64,000 nucleotides of DNA from Mycolicibacter kumamotonensis (GTDB taxonomy: Bacteria > Actinomycetota > Actinomycetes > Mycobacteriales > Mycobacteriaceae): positions 1 to 64,000 of the forward strand of contig NZ_MVHU01000003.1 of the NCBI RefSeq assembly GCF_002086285.1, in the 5' to 3' direction. Below, piece after piece: positions 1 to 9,102 of this stretch. The number at the start of each line of letters is the position of its first letter. Within the stretch, counting starts at the first letter, position 1. The notes under the pieces are model-generated. The model worked only from the letters and a program-made list of their open reading frames with translations. It did no database searches and had not been told where the DNA came from. Made by a program: the position numbers and the translations under genes.

Positions 1-71
1 GAAGATCATCCTCGGGAAGGTGCGCCCTTTCCTACGCCACCTCACCGAGGCTCATCCACAGGTTCTGATCA

Positions 72-1055
72 TTGCTCGAGTTCCTGTGTTATCTGCGGAC
101 TGGGGATCTGCCGGGCATGGTCCGTATCGGTGAGCCCGGGCCTGGGATGGCCGAGTCGTCGTTGCAGCCGCGGGGGGCTGCGGTGTTGTCGATGTACCGG
201 TACTTCGCCGACGCCCACGATTTGACCCGCCCGTACCGCCGCTTGTTTTCCTCCCACGCCCGATCCTCGCGGCGCCGCTATGCCCCCACCCTGGCTGGTG
301 TCGGACCGCGACGTGATCAGGAGGTGCCTGTGCACCGCCGGCGTGCACCCAATCGCAGCGAGACGCCGGTGTTGTTGCCCGATCAAGTCAACGCCATCCT
401 GGATGGCTGCAGTGTGCAGTCGCCGTCGGGTGAGTGGACCGGCAGCGAGGCGGGTTTGCGTGACCGGTTATTCTTCGCCGTCCTGGCCGAGACCGGAATG
501 CGAATAGGTGAAGCATTATCTTTGCGCCACAATGATTTCCATATCACCGGGGGTGAGACTCCGTCGATTCTGGTGGCCGGCCGCGACGATCACCCCCATG
601 GGGTACGAGCCAAGTCCGGTGCACGCCGGATCTACATCGGCGATGATCTGGTAGCCCTCTACAGCGAGTACGTGTGGCAGCTGATCGGGTGGGCCGCCGA
701 CGTCGCGGTTGCCGATCTGGCGTCGCACTTCGTGTTCGTCAATCTGGCACGCGGCCAGCGCTATGCACCGTTGCGCCCGGAAACCGTCTACGACAAGGTG
801 GACACCCTCACGGCCGCCCATGCTGATGTGTTGCCGCAGGACTGGACTCCTCACTGGCTGCGCCACACCCACGCTACAGCTCTGCTGTTGTCTGGGGTGC
901 CTGAACACGTGGTGATGCGCCGTCTCGGCCACGCCGATGTGCAGACCACGCTGTCGATCTACGGGTGGGTGACCGCCGACGCCGAGATGCGCACGGTCGC
1001 GCAGTGGAAGAGCTTCGTCGCCGGCTGGAAGGTGAGCCATGACTCAACCCCGTAA
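72..1055 (+). CDS. tnpA: Tn554-type tyrosine recombinase TnpA, N-terminus possibly lost to a frameshift
   Basis: Site-specific recombinase of the phage-integrase family, 327 aa as read. The catalytic set is complete: Arg144 in TGMRIGE, His261 and Arg264 in HWLRH, His287 in RLGH and nucleophile Tyr297. The only start is a TTG at 72, directly after an in-frame TGA at 66-68. Upstream, bases 2-70 in the next frame read open with protein-like character (PFLRHLTEAHPQVL), so the N-terminal core-binding domain may be split by a frameshift near 66. Tn554 TnpA is somewhat longer (about 360 aa), consistent with missing N-terminal residues. It overlaps tnpB by 17 nt, implying translational coupling. With TnpB it would carry out strand exchange at the transposon ends. 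Confidence 0.7.
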   Translation: MLEFLCYLRTGDLPGMVRIGEPGPGMAESSLQPRGAAVLSMYRYFADAHDLTRPYRRLFSSHARSSRRRYAPTLAGVGPRRDQEVPVHRRRAPNRSETPVLLPDQVNAILDGCSVQSPSGEWTGSEAGLRDRLFFAVLAETGMRIGEALSLRHNDFHITGGETPSILVAGRDDHPHGVRAKSGARRIYIGDDLVALYSEYVWQLIGWAADVAVADLASHFVFVNLARGQRYAPLRPETVYDKVDTLTAAHADVLPQDWTPHWLRHTHATALLLSGVPEHVVMRRLGHADVQTTLSIYGWVTADAEMRTVAQWKSFVAGWKVSHDSTP

Positions 1056-3267
1056 CAGTCACGTCGATTCTGCAGGATCCGCGGCGGCCACCGTGTGGGA
1101 TCGGCAATGGCAGCAGGTCCCTGAATCGTGGCGAACTTTGCACTACCGCATCGACGCTGCACCGTTCGACGCCGTGTTCGTGCGCAACCAGCGCTACCTG
1201 AACAATCCCGACGGCCACGACTTCACCCCCGCCGATGTCCCAGAACGCTTTCGCCAAGAAATGGCGTGGTGGGTGTGGTTGTGCGGCCACGAAGGAATCC
1301 GCAAGATCGAGCCGTTCCTGCTGAAGTGGACGGCCGTCGCCTTGACCGACGCCGCCGCCGAGCACCAGCAGCGGTATCACCGGCCTCCAGTGAGCATTGC
1401 AGACCTCGCGGCCGAGGATGTCGTACGTCACGCCGTGGTGCGCTTTGAGCGCCGCAACGCCCGCCTGCCCTCCGCGGGGGCTCGGCGCCAGGTCGTGGCC
1501 TTGATCGAGCACCTGCATCTTTACGTATCGGTGCGCTGCACCGATGCCCCGTGGTGGGCCCATGACATCTGGGATCTACGGGCTGATCCCCGCATACCAC
1601 AGCGCGAACATGAACCCAGCCATGACCAAGTCGTCAAACTTGCCGCGATCCACCCGCCCTGGCTGCGTGAGGGCGTGCGGTTCTGGCTGCGCACCTCCAT
1701 AACCGCGGAATTGCTGCGCTGGTCATCGGTAGCCGATCGTGCTCGCAACATGGCCAGGCACCTCGGCCCGTTCTTGGCCGCCCGCAACATCAGCACCCCA
1801 CTGTTGGCCGATGACCGCGCCGCCCTGCGGTTGTTGTTCACCGAGTTCTCCAACTACCTGAAATCCCCATCCGCACAGTTCAAACCAGACCGGCCGTTGT
1901 CAGCATCCGCGGTGGACTCGACCCAGTCGCAGGCCCAGGTGTTCTACGCCTTCATGGTTGATCACGCCGAGGAAGCCGCTGCGGCGACCGGCGACCCCCG
2001 GTGGGCTCAGATCACCGACACCTACACGCGTCTGTGGGGCGCGGCGTTTCGAACGCGCCGCGCCAACCGGCAGCGGGAGCTGACGTGGTTCTCCACGTCG
2101 GAATTGCAGCAGATGCTGTGCTACCTCGATGTGCTGGCGGCCGATCGCGGTATGCCGGTGGCCATCACTCACCCTGATGCAACGATCTCGGTTGTCGCCG
2201 GCCTCGGAGACCCGCAAGCCGCGCGCGTCTGGCTGCTGCAGGCGCTGACCGGACGCCGAGCCTCGGAGATACTGATGCTCGACTTCGACCCTCTGACCGC
2301 TATTCCCGGCCAGGAACGCCCCACAGATTCCGATGACCCCAACGCATTCGTCGCCAAGTTGCGCTACCAGCAGACCAAGGTCGACGGGGTACTGCCGTCG
2401 ATCCTGGTTGAGAAGGCGGTGGTCAACGTGATCACCGAACAGCAACAGTGGGTTCGCCGCCGCTACCCTGGGCTGAGCCCGAAGTACCTGTTCCTCGGAC
2501 TGCGCCACCAGCATCAGGGCCACCGGGCCCGCACCTACCAGTCCTACGGTGTGGCACTGAACAAACTCGACAAGGTTCACGGCCTGGCCGACTCGGCCGG
2601 GCGTCCGCTGCGGTTCAGCCAGACCCATCGGCTGCGCCATACCCGGGCCACCGAGTTGCTAAACGACGGCGTTCCCATTCACGTGGTACAGCGATACCTT
2701 GGGCACGCATCCCCTGAGATGACCCTGCGCTACGCTGCGACGCTTGCTGCAACAGCTGAGTCAGAATTCCTGCGGCACAAGAAGGTCGGCGCACACGGCA
2801 CCGATATCGCAATCAGTCCATCCGATATTTATGACATGACTCAACTGGCGGCCCGCACGGATCGGGTACTTCCCAACGGCGTGTGCCTGCTTCCTCCGCT
2901 GAAGAGCTGTGACAAAGGAAATGCTTGTCTGTCATGCGGGCATTTCGCCACCGACGCCACTCATCTCGACGAATTGATCGCGCAGCGCGCCAAGACCGTC
3001 AACTTGATCGAGGTCCGCCGCGAACAGTACCGGCGACGTAGCGGGCGGGAACTCACCGACGACAACGTGTGGATTCACGAACGGCGCCGGGAGATCGCCT
3101 CTCTGGACGCGATCATCGAGCGTCTGCACACCGACACCGAGGGCCTCGCGAACGGAGCCAGTGTGGGCGGTGCTGGTGCCTCAAACCGGTTGCCGCTGTT
3201 GAAGGTCAAGACCCGCGGCAGCCACGAATCTGTTCTACGCAAAGCCGACCCCAACGCAACCGGATGA
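1039..3267 (+). CDS. tnpB: Tn554-type tyrosine recombinase TnpB
   Basis: A large tyrosine recombinase of 742 aa that cooperates with TnpA in Tn554-like elements. The catalytic domain spans about residues 345-580: Arg407 in TGRRASE, His530 and Arg533 in HRLRH, His556 in YLGH and Tyr565. C-terminal to it is a cysteine cluster (C616, C624, C630, C633, then H635) that probably binds zinc, a feature of TnpB-type recombinases. A charged helical tail follows. The ATG at 1039 lies inside the end of tnpA, and the stop overlaps the tnpC start as ATGA, so the three genes form one translationally coupled unit. No inactivating change is seen. Confidence 0.85.
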   Translation: MTQPRNSHVDSAGSAAATVWDRQWQQVPESWRTLHYRIDAAPFDAVFVRNQRYLNNPDGHDFTPADVPERFRQEMAWWVWLCGHEGIRKIEPFLLKWTAVALTDAAAEHQQRYHRPPVSIADLAAEDVVRHAVVRFERRNARLPSAGARRQVVALIEHLHLYVSVRCTDAPWWAHDIWDLRADPRIPQREHEPSHDQVVKLAAIHPPWLREGVRFWLRTSITAELLRWSSVADRARNMARHLGPFLAARNISTPLLADDRAALRLLFTEFSNYLKSPSAQFKPDRPLSASAVDSTQSQAQVFYAFMVDHAEEAAAATGDPRWAQITDTYTRLWGAAFRTRRANRQRELTWFSTSELQQMLCYLDVLAADRGMPVAITHPDATISVVAGLGDPQAARVWLLQALTGRRASEILMLDFDPLTAIPGQERPTDSDDPNAFVAKLRYQQTKVDGVLPSILVEKAVVNVITEQQQWVRRRYPGLSPKYLFLGLRHQHQGHRARTYQSYGVALNKLDKVHGLADSAGRPLRFSQTHRLRHTRATELLNDGVPIHVVQRYLGHASPEMTLRYAATLAATAESEFLRHKKVGAHGTDIAISPSDIYDMTQLAARTDRVLPNGVCLLPPLKSCDKGNACLSCGHFATDATHLDELIAQRAKTVNLIEVRREQYRRRSGRELTDDNVWIHERRREIASLDAIIERLHTDTEGLANGASVGGAGASNRLPLLKVKTRGSHESVLRKADPNATG

Positions 3268-3677
3268 GGCAACGCCCCCCTCCCCCTTCGGATAACGCCC
3301 GCCGCGCCCTGGCCGACTACCGTAAGAACATCTCCCAGACCAAGCGCCGGGATATCGAACGCGCCATCAAACACCTGCGCAAGACCAACGCCATCATCAA
3401 CATATCCACCGTCGCTGCCCGCGCCGGCGTAGAACGCAAGACCGTCTACAAGCACCGCGACCTCGTCGCGATCATCGACGCCTACCGACGCCAGCCGCCT
3501 TCGCTCGACGCCGCGACGGGCCGCGAGAGCACCGTCGTAGCCGCCCTACGTGCCCAACTGGTCGCCAAGGACGGTGAGATCCGCGCACTGAGAACCAAGC
3601 TTGCCGAACAAGAATCGACAATCGCACTGCTCTACGGACAACTCGACGCCGGAAACGGTGCAGGGGGCGGCGGCTAA
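3264..3677 (+). CDS. tnpC: TnpC-like / DUF6262 transposition accessory protein
   Basis: A 137 aa basic protein. Residues 10-70 resemble a winged or helix-turn-helix DNA-binding region (INISTVAARAGVERKTVYKH), followed by a C-terminal coiled coil with repeating Lys/Glu/Leu (about 90-130). Its position right after tnpB, with an ATGA overlap, matches Tn554 TnpC, which influences the orientation and frequency of transposition but is not itself a recombinase. The start at 3264 is chosen from the ATGA overlap; the frame is open further upstream but lies within tnpB. Confidence 0.75.
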   Translation: MRQRPPPPSDNARRALADYRKNISQTKRRDIERAIKHLRKTNAIINISTVAARAGVERKTVYKHRDLVAIIDAYRRQPPSLDAATGRESTVVAALRAQLVAKDGEIRALRTKLAEQESTIALLYGQLDAGNGAGGGG

Positions 3678-3789
3678 TGGGTGCCATCGCAACAACGGCT
3701 TGGGGCACCGCCTGCACTTCACTCGCGATTCCAGCCATTGTGGCGCCGAAACCACGCACCCGTAGCCGTAATCCCCCAATCTGCGGCGG

Positions 3790-6700
3790 TTACAGGGTGC
3801 CTGTGTCGTAATACGGATCGCTCAGGCGGGCCTGACGGTGTGGAGGTGGGATAGAGCGCGGCGTGTTGGGCCACCAGCTGGCTTCGCGCAGGAGTGTGGC
3901 GATGGCGGGGACGGTGAGGGTGCGAACGAGGAATGTGTCGAGTAGGAGTCCGCAGCCGATGATGAGGCCGACTTGGATCATGATCGCGATGGAGCCGAAC
4001 ATCAGTCCGAACATGCTGGCGGCGAAGATGATTCCGGCCGAGGTGATGACCGAGCCGGTGCGGGCGACGGTGCGCAGTACCCCTACGCGAATGTTGTGTT
4101 TGGATTCCTCCCGCAGCCGTGAGACGAGCAGCATGTTGTAGTCGGCGCCGACGGCTACCAGGATGATGAAAGCCAGCAACGGGACGGGCCAGGCGATTTC
4201 GTAGCCGAGTCCCCATTGGAAGACCAGCACTCCGATGCCCAGTGAGGCCAGGTAGTTCAGCACGACCGTCCCCAGCAGGTATAGCGGGGCGAGCAGGGCG
4301 CGCAAGAGCAGGATGAGGATGAGTCCGACGATGACCAGGGTGCTGATGGCCAGTTGGGTGAAGTCAGCCGACAGGAGCCGTTGGATGTCGGAGTTGACGG
4401 CGGGGAACCCGGCAACGGCGATAGTGGCGTTGGCCAGGGTGGTGTTGGGGCGGGCGGTGTCGGCGGTCTCGACGATCTGGCGGGCGAGGGTGATCGCCTG
4501 CGCGCTGTAGGGGTCGTAGCTGGATTCGACGACAAAGCGGGCGGTTTTGCCATCGGGTGAGAGGAATTGTTTGGCAACGTCGGTGAATTGACGGTTATCG
4601 AAGGCACTGGCGGGCAGGTAGAAACCGCTCGCTGCGTCAGAGCCGGCGCTGGCGCGGGCCGAGTTCTGCAGTTGGGCGGCGACCTGGCCCATCCGAGCCA
4701 ACATTTCGATGTTGCTGTCGGCCAGGGCGTGCACACCGGCGGCCAGCGCTTGCGCCCCGGAAGCGAGTTGGCCGACGCCCTCTTGGAGCCGGCCGATGTT
4801 GCCGGCCGGGTCCGCGGGATCACCCTGAGTTCCGAAGGCCTTGTCAAGTGCTGCGGCAGCGGCTTGTATGTCGGCAAGGGTGCCAGCAATGGTGGCGTCG
4901 GTGTCAGGGTTGTAGCGATCGCCGAGGGTGGCGACTTCGGTGAAGAATCCGTTATCGCGCAAACTCACCAGGATCCGGACCTGGTTACGGATTTGCGCGC
5001 ATTGCGGCGTGGTGGCACACCACTCGGAAGTGTTCAGGCCATCGACGAGGGGGGCCAGCACGGCGAGGGCGGTTTCGGCTTGATCCGCCCGCGACCGCAG
5101 CCCGGGGCCGGATTGGATGGCTTGGTCGACGGTGGGTGCGGAGGCCGAAAGTTCTTGCAGCAACGGTCGAGATGACCACAGCAGGGTGTCACCGGATTGG
5201 GCTCGGGCCAGTACGCCCGACAGCGGGGTCAAGATCGCGTGCAGGGCGGCATCGAGCTGGGCCAGGCCGCCAGCGAGTTGATCGGCGCCGTCGGTGAGTT
5301 GAGTGAGGTCGCCTTTTCGTGCGTCGCCATCGGCGACGGCGTCGGCCATCTTGTCGCCGATCTGCCTGTTCTGCCAAGACAGTTGGGCTTGTTCGAGACG
5401 GGTGCCGGTGGGGCGGGTTATCCCGATGACTTTGGTGACCCCGGATACTTGGGCGACCCGGGAGGCCATCTCGTCGAGGTCGGCCAGACCTTTGCTGGTG
5501 CGCATGTCGTCGGGGTTCTCCACGACGAGAAATTCGGTGATGACGACGTCTTTGGGGAAGTGGCGATCCAGCAGTTGGTAACCCTGGTTGCTGGCGGTGG
5601 TGGCAGGCTGGCCTTTGCGGTCGTCGTAGCTGATCTTCATCGTGGTGGCGATGGCCGAGAGGGCCAGCAGGATCACCAGGCTCACGGCCAACAGTGGCAC
5701 CGGCCGGCGGACCACCGCGACAGCGACACTGTTCCAGTAGCGGCGGGTTCGATCGGATTTCGGCTCGCCGATTCCACGGCGGGCGGCCAGCGCCAGCACC
5801 GGCGGCAACAGGGTCACGGTGGCCAGGAATCCGACCAGCACGGCGACCGCGCAGGCCGGGCCGAGCCCGGCGAAAACACTGAGGCGAGCGAAAACCATGG
5901 CAAAAAAGGCCAGCGCAACGGTGGCCGCCGAGGCCAGGATCACGCGCCCGATGCTGGCGGTGGCATGAATGACGGCCTGATCGGCGGGGACATGTGCGCG
6001 GCGCTGTTCGTGGTAGCGGCTGATCAAAAACACCGTGTAGTCGGTGCCCGCCCCGAGCAGGATCACGGTCATGAACGCCACGGTGAACTGCGAGACGGGC
6101 ATGCCGCTCTCGCCGAGGACAGACAGCACACCACGGCCGACGGCCAGGCTGACCCCGATCACCAGCAGGGGCAGCAAGGCGGTGAACACCGACCGGTAGA
6201 CAATCAGCAGGATCAGTGCGATCAGCGCGGCGGTGGCGATCGAGATCAGCAGCAGGTCGTGTTCGGCGGCAGCGATCTGGTCGTTGAAGGTGGCCGCCGG
6301 GCCCGTCACGTGCACGGTCGTCGGTGAACCGGCGAATAAACCGGCGGCGATGTCGCGCACGGCTTGGACGGATTCGGCGGCCTTGGGGTCACCCAGGGTG
6401 CCGGCCACACCCACCGGCAGATACCAGGCTTTGCCGTCATTGCTGGTCGCATGCGCCGCGGTGACCGGGTCGGCGAGCAGATCTTGAACCAGCAAGACGT
6501 GGTCGGTATCGGCGCGCAGCTGCACCACCAACTGCTCATAGCGGTTGCGCACCGGCGCGGTTAAGCCGTCGGGGTCTTCCATCGCCACGACCAGCATCGT
6601 TTTGGAGCCCTGTTCACCGAAGGCCGCGCTCATGCGGTCCACGGTTTGAAACGACGCGGCGTCGCGGGGGATCAGGTTCACCGATTGCTGCCGTACCACC

Positions 6701-6921
6701 GTTTCCAGCTGCGGGAACACCAGTGCAAGCAGCACGGCGACGGCGATCCAGCCGCCGATGACCAGTGCTTTATGACGCACCGTGAACCCGGCCAGTGTTG
6801 CTAACCGGCTGCTGTACTCACTGGATTGGCCCGGATCGGCCACCCCGTTGCGGGCCCGCACAGGCAGGGTTGCCGTGCCCGCACCGCCCGGGTTGTCCGC
6901 ACTCACCGCGCCTGCGCCCAC
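3790..6921 (-). CDS. MmpL/RND-family membrane transporter
   Basis: A 1043 aa proton-driven RND exporter. It has two homologous halves, each with a first membrane helix (residues 50-70 for the N-half), a large periplasmic domain and a bundle of membrane helices. The proton-relay Asp-Tyr pairs are visible at Asp294-Tyr295 (GAGTDYTVF) and about Asp927 (VGADYNML). MmpL proteins move lipids or drugs across the mycobacterial inner membrane; the substrate here is unknown and no MmpS partner is adjacent. It lies 54 nt after the DUF6188 gene on the same strand, so co-transcription is likely. The start is GTG at 6921; a second in-frame GTG at 6906 is equally possible. Expression is probably controlled by the nearby TetR protein. 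Confidence 0.88.
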   Translation of the reverse strand: MGAGAVSADNPGGAGTATLPVRARNGVADPGQSSEYSSRLATLAGFTVRHKALVIGGWIAVAVLLALVFPQLETVVRQQSVNLIPRDAASFQTVDRMSAAFGEQGSKTMLVVAMEDPDGLTAPVRNRYEQLVVQLRADTDHVLLVQDLLADPVTAAHATSNDGKAWYLPVGVAGTLGDPKAAESVQAVRDIAAGLFAGSPTTVHVTGPAATFNDQIAAAEHDLLLISIATAALIALILLIVYRSVFTALLPLLVIGVSLAVGRGVLSVLGESGMPVSQFTVAFMTVILLGAGTDYTVFLISRYHEQRRAHVPADQAVIHATASIGRVILASAATVALAFFAMVFARLSVFAGLGPACAVAVLVGFLATVTLLPPVLALAARRGIGEPKSDRTRRYWNSVAVAVVRRPVPLLAVSLVILLALSAIATTMKISYDDRKGQPATTASNQGYQLLDRHFPKDVVITEFLVVENPDDMRTSKGLADLDEMASRVAQVSGVTKVIGITRPTGTRLEQAQLSWQNRQIGDKMADAVADGDARKGDLTQLTDGADQLAGGLAQLDAALHAILTPLSGVLARAQSGDTLLWSSRPLLQELSASAPTVDQAIQSGPGLRSRADQAETALAVLAPLVDGLNTSEWCATTPQCAQIRNQVRILVSLRDNGFFTEVATLGDRYNPDTDATIAGTLADIQAAAAALDKAFGTQGDPADPAGNIGRLQEGVGQLASGAQALAAGVHALADSNIEMLARMGQVAAQLQNSARASAGSDAASGFYLPASAFDNRQFTDVAKQFLSPDGKTARFVVESSYDPYSAQAITLARQIVETADTARPNTTLANATIAVAGFPAVNSDIQRLLSADFTQLAISTLVIVGLILILLLRALLAPLYLLGTVVLNYLASLGIGVLVFQWGLGYEIAWPVPLLAFIILVAVGADYNMLLVSRLREESKHNIRVGVLRTVARTGSVITSAGIIFAASMFGLMFGSIAIMIQVGLIIGCGLLLDTFLVRTLTVPAIATLLREASWWPNTPRSIPPPHRQARLSDPYYDTGTL

Positions 6922-6975
6922 GAAAGACGCTGCCGCCGGTCACAATGACTCGGCTGCCGGCGATGACGAAGATCC

Positions 6976-7410
6976 TTAGTTGGGGGTCGTTGCACCGGCA
7001 TTGTCGTCCTCGTCGTAGGGGATGTCATGGCGGACCACCTTGACCCTGCCGTGCGGCAGGCACGCCATGTAACCGTGGTGTTTGCCGTAGAGCTCCCAGA
7101 CGGTGGCGCGCTCGTTGGCGCTGACCTCGATGCGCAGGCCGTTGGAGAAGCTCAGGAGTAGCCGACCGGAATCGTCGTGGCATGCCTTCGTGCACACCGC
7201 ACCCGCCAGATCCAGTAGCGGACGTTGGTGGGCGGCGACCTCGCGCGGGTCGATGAGCACTTCCTCGGCCGGAAACTCACCGCTAGCCGGCAGGGCAAGC
7301 CACAGCAGGCAACTGATGACTACCTCGTTGGCGTCATCAAAGCTCAACACCAGATCACCCTGCAACGACATCCGCTGCACGGTGCAACCTTCGATCCACG
7401 TGGTGTACAT
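6976..7410 (-). CDS. DUF6188 family protein
   Basis: A 144 aa soluble protein with alternating beta strands and acidic patches. It resembles the DUF6188 family of actinobacteria, for which I know no function. There is no signal peptide or membrane segment. The ATG at 7410 is preceded by a GGAGG ribosome site about 7 nt upstream. It is the first gene of a probable two-gene unit with the MmpL transporter, so a role connected to that transporter is possible but is inference only. Confidence 0.65.
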   Translation of the reverse strand: MYTTWIEGCTVQRMSLQGDLVLSFDDANEVVISCLLWLALPASGEFPAEEVLIDPREVAAHQRPLLDLAGAVCTKACHDDSGRLLLSFSNGLRIEVSANERATVWELYGKHHGYMACLPHGRVKVVRHDIPYDEDDNAGATTPN

Positions 7411-7459
7411 CGCGCACCTCCGTCGACGCCCAACCGGTCTGCACTGAAATGGTACGGCA

Positions 7460-7493
7460 AGTAGCGCTGCGCTACTAGTAATAGCGTTACGGG
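7460..7493. promoter_or_regulatory. Palindrome and candidate TetR operator upstream of DUF6188-mmpL
   Basis: AGTAGCGCTGCGCTACT (7460-7476) is a perfect palindrome with 8-bp arms around one base, followed by CGTTACGGG (7485-7493). Two blocks here, GCTGCGCTAC (7466-7475) and CGTTACGGG, recur in the same order upstream of the thioesterase/TetR pair. It lies 50 nt upstream of the DUF6188 start, where a repressor could block transcription. Confidence 0.5.
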
Positions 7494-7500
7494 TTGCGGG

Positions 7501-8058
7501 TCAGGATTCCGGATCGCTCGGCGCCCCGTTGTCCCCGAGCCGCCGAAGAAGATGTTCGAACGCTGCTACGTCGCCATAGGCGGCGAAGTGATCGGCGGTG
7601 ACCACGACGAACACCGCATTTGCGGTGAATCGGGTGGCCCCCTCGGGGTCGGTGCCGGTTGCGCCGATGTGCAGCACGCGGCCTTCCCGGGAGGCAATGT
7701 GCGCGGTGATGCGGTGGGATCGATGCAGCACGACCGGCTGGAGGTATTCGACGGTCAGGCTGCGTGTCACAGCGGGCGCGCCGGCAATCCACAGCGCGAA
7801 CCCCAGCACGTCGTCGCAGGCGGCGGCGACCGCCCCGCCGTGCGCCAGACCGGGCGCGCCGACGTGGCGTTCGTCGAAAGTCACGTCCGCGTACACCGTG
7901 TCGCCGCTGCGGTAAACCACCAGCTGCAGACCGTGCGGATTCTGCGGTCCGCAACCCATACACGTCCGAGTATGTGCGGGCAGCAGCTCAGGCCGTGCCG
8001 CACCCGAGCGGCCGGACGCGACATCGTGATGCGGTGAGTGATCGGCCACCAACGACAC
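7501..8058 (-). CDS. PaaI-type hot-dog fold thioesterase
   Basis: A 185 aa single hot-dog domain protein of the PaaI/4HBT thioesterase superfamily, expected to hydrolyse acyl-CoA or aryl-CoA thioesters. The segment LAHGGAVAAACDD carries the family's HGG motif in the long central helix. The N-terminal part has a CMGCGPQNPHGL motif common in actinobacterial members. It is transcribed divergently from the TetR gene across about 100 nt holding a candidate operator. The start is taken as GTG at 8058; GTG at 8049 has a better-spaced GAAGG. The substrate is unknown. Confidence 0.75.
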   Translation of the reverse strand: MSLVADHSPHHDVASGRSGAARPELLPAHTRTCMGCGPQNPHGLQLVVYRSGDTVYADVTFDERHVGAPGLAHGGAVAAACDDVLGFALWIAGAPAVTRSLTVEYLQPVVLHRSHRITAHIASREGRVLHIGATGTDPEGATRFTANAVFVVVTADHFAAYGDVAAFEHLLRRLGDNGAPSDPES

Positions 8059-8077
8059 CTTCGGTACACATAGTTTC

Positions 8078-8111
8078 GCTGCGCTACCGTTGGTACGGTA
8101 CCCGTTACGGG
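8078..8111. promoter_or_regulatory. Candidate TetR operator between thioesterase and tetR
   Basis: Contains GCTGCGCTAC (8078-8087) and CGTTACGGG (8103-8111), the same two blocks found upstream of DUF6188-mmpL. Inside lies the inverted repeat TACCG-N6-CGGTA (8085-8100). It sits in the divergent promoter region of the thioesterase and the TetR regulator, the normal location for an autoregulatory TetR operator. Confidence 0.5.
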
Positions 8112-8159
8112 CGGTGACGCGGGTAATTGGTCGGGAATCTGGAATGAGGCGAGGGGTGA

Positions 8160-8855
8160 GTGGGTGTGAGCAGCGAGCAGGTACCGCCGGTGCCCGATGA
8201 CGACGATATTGACCCCCGCCGGACCCGGTCGCGCAACCGCTTGCTCGACGCCGCGACCGCGCTGCTCAGCAGCGGTGGCATCGAAGCCGTCACCATCGAG
8301 GCGGTCACCAAAGCTTCCAAGGTGGCCCGCACCACCCTCTACCGCCATTTCGGCAGCTCATCGCAGTTGCTCGCGGCCACCTTCGAGCGACTCTTACCTC
8401 AAGTAACCCCACCCGGGCCGGCCAGTGGGACATTGCGCGAACGACTCATCGAACTGCTCACCCGACAGTCTGCGCTGTTCGCCGACGCCCCAGCACACAT
8501 CACCATGCTGGCCTGGCTCGCCCTGGGCCCGACCACAATCGATCACGCCAGCACCGAACATGCCCCGCAGGCGCTGCGAGCGCGGGTCATCAACCAATAC
8601 CGGCAGCCCTTCGACGCCATCCTGCAAGACATTGAGGCCGCTGCTGAATTCGACGGCCTGGACCCGGATCTCGCACTGTGCCAACTCATCGGACCACTCG
8701 CGTTCGCACGAATGACCGGCCTGCGATCCATCACCGCACACGACTGCGCCCGCATCGTCGACGACTTCCTGGCCACTCACCGGACCCAGGAAGCCCAATC
8801 CGCAGTTCCACAGCCCGACGGTCAAAGGGGCACAGACGACAACCGCCCGGGGTGA
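8160..8855 (+). CDS. TetR/AcrR family transcriptional regulator
   Basis: A 231 aa TetR-type one-component regulator. The N-terminal DNA-binding domain is clear at about residues 24-75, with the helix-turn-helix VTIEAVTKASKVARTTLYRHF. The remaining ligand-binding domain is divergent and gives no hint of the inducer. The start is GTG at 8160; GTG at 8166 is an alternative. It is divergent from the thioesterase. Shared sequence blocks at 8078-8111 and 7460-7493 suggest that it controls itself, the thioesterase and the DUF6188-MmpL pair, as TetR repressors of efflux pumps often do. Confidence 0.85.
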   Translation: MGVSSEQVPPVPDDDDIDPRRTRSRNRLLDAATALLSSGGIEAVTIEAVTKASKVARTTLYRHFGSSSQLLAATFERLLPQVTPPGPASGTLRERLIELLTRQSALFADAPAHITMLAWLALGPTTIDHASTEHAPQALRARVINQYRQPFDAILQDIEAAAEFDGLDPDLALCQLIGPLAFARMTGLRSITAHDCARIVDDFLATHRTQEAQSAVPQPDGQRGTDDNRPG

Positions 8856-8963
8856 GCGCTCTCCCGGGGCGCAATCAGTGCAACCGGGCAGGCGACAGGA
8901 GAAACGGGCCGGGATGGCAGCCGCGCAATCCCTAGGCGGGCACACCGTGCGATTCAATCGTTC

Positions 8964-9000
8964 CCGATTAGGCTGATCGGCACGGGACGCACCTAATCGG
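8964..9000. repeat. Inverted repeat between convergent genes
   Basis: CCGATTAGG (8964-8972) and CCTAATCGG (8992-9000) are perfect 9-bp inverted arms with a 19-nt loop, lying between the convergent tetR and arsM ends. It could act as a bidirectional transcription barrier, but no T-tract follows. The rest of the 8856-9102 gap shows nothing gene-like. Confidence 0.4.
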
Positions 9001-9102
9001 TAACAGTCATACACACATGCTCGCGACACCAGATAACTTCACTGGCAACTGTCAACGTGAGGTGGGTCGGGGGCAGTGATGCGGTCTTTCGCTGCGGCTG
9101 TC

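Larger units (their letters stand above)
1..3677 (+). mobile_element. Tn554-type transposition module (tnpA-tnpB-tnpC)
   Basis: Two tyrosine recombinases of very different length followed by a small coiled-coil/HTH protein, all on one strand with overlapping ends, reproduce the tnpA-tnpB-tnpC layout of Tn554-like transposons. The module enters the window from the left, so its left end is not visible. The right end was not identified. The genes to the right (MmpL, thioesterase, TetR, ars genes) could be its cargo, but nothing in the sequence proves this. Confidence 0.6.

Noticed and set aside
3678-3789. A right end of the Tn554-like element just after tnpC
   Set aside because: No inverted repeat or recognisable target core could be found in this 112-nt gap.
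5197-6327. A 376-codon open frame on the + strand opposite mmpL
   Set aside because: Low-complexity Gly/Asp/His/Gln-rich translation without domain features, fully antisense to a clear MmpL gene; an effect of high GC codon use.
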